Source: a virus. Taken from it: a DNA stretch of 47,763 bases. The position numbers were made by a program, and so were the translations under genes. The stretch spans positions 1 to 47,763 of IMG/VR virus record IMGVR_UViG_3300046471_000091. One strand, given 5' to 3'. A model generated the notes under the pieces. That model worked only from the letters and a program-made list of their open reading frames with translations, searched no databases and was not told the origin of the DNA. Position 1 is the stretch's first letter. Each line of letters opens with the position of its first letter. This document shows positions 46,830 through 47,763 of the stretch, one piece after another.

Positions 46830-47198
46830 TTATCTTGTGATCTGTGAAATCAAAGAGGTGAAAGGCGTTATTTCTTTTTTCCCACGCCTCAGCTTGATTC
46901 GCGCCTTGTGATTCTCGTAATACCTATGTGATGTAGCGGCACGATCCGTTTCGGGCGGCTTCGCGTCTTTCCTGTTGCCTTCTGCGTAGATCCCTGCTGG
47001 CAATCCACTGCGTCCGACTTGCGGCTCATAGTCGACGATGTAGAAGTGCTTTTCCTTGGTGTCGCGTGAAGTGCTAATACACGAGCTAACCGTCTTCGCT
47101 TTCTTACCTAGTTCCGCGGCAATTTCGGCAACCGACATGGGGCCGAATTCCCGCAGCAGACGTTTTATGGCGTTACGGGTGGTGGACGGTTGAGGCAT
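46830..47198 (-). CDS. HTH protein
   Basis: A 122-residue protein with an N-terminal HTH (M-S-V-A-E-I-A-A-E-L-G-K-K-A-K-T-V-S-S-C-I) and a basic C-terminus. TAATG overlap with the upstream gene. Similar in layout to the next HTH gene, so they may be paralogues. Confidence 0.65.
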   Translation of the reverse strand: MPQPSTTRNAIKRLLREFGPMSVAEIAAELGKKAKTVSSCISTSRDTKEKHFYIVDYEPQVGRSGLPAGIYAEGNRKDAKPPETDRAATSHRYYENHKARIKLRRGKKEITPFTSLISQITR

Positions 47199-47557
47199 TA
47201 TTCAAACCCCCGCCGTTGCTTTTGCGCGGCCTGTCGGGCCTCCGGCACATAGCCCGGCGCCATGTCTGCAAACTTCTGGTGTTCGCCAATGAAGGTCGGC
47301 AGCACCGGCAGATCAATCGACGTGCGCGAGTAGCGATGCTGCGCTCGGCCACAGCCCGTCTGGATCTTGACGAGGGAAACGAGCAGATATCCGTCAGTCA
47401 CTGACTTCTTGGCTTGAATCCGGATAGTTGAAATATCCAGGTCCAACTCATCGGCCAACTCGATCACGGTCATCGGACCTAAGTTGTCGATGCATTCGCA
47501 GATACGACGGCGGGTTGAAGTCGGATCGGTATATTGGGTTGGTACGGCAGTCGGCAT
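47198..47557 (-). CDS. HTH protein
   Basis: A 119-residue protein with an N-terminal HTH (M-T-V-I-E-L-A-D-E-L-D-L-D-I-S-T-I-R-I-Q) resembling the 46830 gene. ATG at 47557, with GGAGG 7 nt upstream. The upstream micro-ORF ends in a TGATG overlap with this start. Confidence 0.65.
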   Translation of the reverse strand: MPTAVPTQYTDPTSTRRRICECIDNLGPMTVIELADELDLDISTIRIQAKKSVTDGYLLVSLVKIQTGCGRAQHRYSRTSIDLPVLPTFIGEHQKFADMAPGYVPEARQAAQKQRRGFE

Positions 47558-47613
47558 CACACGGCCTCCGTCAATTTTGCTTGATAGTCACAGTTGGGCA
47601 AATAGCGGCTCAT
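47557..47613 (-). CDS. 18-residue micro-ORF linking two genes
   Basis: A short frame starting at 47613 (ATGA overlap with the partial gene) and ending in a TGATG overlap with the HTH start. Its only clear role would be to carry ribosomes from one gene to the next. Whether the peptide is functional is unknown. Confidence 0.45.
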   Translation of the reverse strand: MSRYLPNCDYQAKLTEAV

Positions 47614-47763
47614 TTCTTCTTCGCCTCCCAGGCCTTGACCAGACGTTCTTTAAGTTGTTTCGCTTCGTCGGCATTCACGACCTCGAGGTTGGCCAGATAG
47701 GCCCGGCGATCCTCGAGCGGCCAGTCGGCGATTTCTTCGATCACGCTTTGGAGTTGGGCGGGG
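47610..47763 (-). CDS. Partial CDS (C-terminal 50 codons)
   Basis: An open frame entering from the right edge and ending at 47610. The visible part is helical and charged (E-D-R-R-A-Y-L-A-N-L, K-E-R-L-V-K-A-W-E-A-K). The product cannot be named from this piece; replication genes are expected here by analogy with lambda. Confidence 0.6.
   Translation of the reverse strand, partial: PAQLQSVIEEIADWPLEDRRAYLANLEVVNADEAKQLKERLVKAWEAKKK

Overview
The window looks like about 48 kb of a contractile-tailed (myovirus) temperate phage or prophage. Host is most likely Burkholderiales (Burkholderia/Paraburkholderia or a relative). This is inferred from the overall protein flavour (DUF2184 capsid, DUF1073 portal, DUF3383-like sheath, DUF1353) and the GC-rich, tightly packed genes. 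No integrase, CI-like repressor, tRNA, IS element or CRISPR array is visible. The right end is cut inside a gene, so replication and immunity genes may lie beyond it.

Layout, reading the dominant leftward (minus) transcription from right to left. (1) About 47.8-40.7 kb is a delayed-early block resembling the lambda nin region: three HTH proteins, a NinI-like phosphatase, NinB, NinG, an HNH protein, a cytosine-methyltransferase-like protein and small genes. Almost all are joined by 4-nt ATGA overlaps. The block ends in a lambda Q-type antiterminator (40.7-41.2 kb) and an HNH gene. (2) At 39.9-39.74 kb a promoter (TTGACA-16-TATTCT) is followed by a structured leader of about 135 nt ending in an intrinsic terminator, an arrangement like lambda pR'-tR'. 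(3) About 39.7-28 kb holds small genes, a metallophosphoesterase, terminase, portal, a MuF-like protein, a NUDIX/prohead-protease/scaffold fusion, cement protein and major capsid. (4) About 28-13.6 kb holds the neck and tail genes: sheath, tube, tail assembly chaperone with a -1 frameshift on T8, tape measure with a lytic transglycosylase domain, baseplate hub, spike, gp25, J, and tail fibre. Two small plus-strand genes sit inside this block at 17.4-18.2 kb. (5) About 13.5-8.5 kb is an accessory block. It contains an O-antigen-type acyltransferase, a plus-strand outer-membrane beta-barrel gene, and a cassette built like the P22 immI locus: a Mnt-like multi-RHH protein, an operator cluster, a divergent Arc-like RHH protein, and Bro-N and KilA-N antirepressors. 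(6) About 8.4-0 kb holds two beta-helix tail spikes, a holin candidate, a T4-type lysozyme whose original 5' end is separated from it by an HNH gene, lipoproteins and a DUF1353 protein.

The late operon is punctuated by at least eleven leftward intrinsic terminators, often directly upstream of the next start codon. With the Q-like gene and the promoter-terminator leader, this suggests that late transcription depends on processive antitermination. The most striking items are the immI-like cassette, the Q/leader/terminator system, the NUDIX-protease-scaffold fusion, the HNH-disrupted lysozyme and the programmed frameshift.
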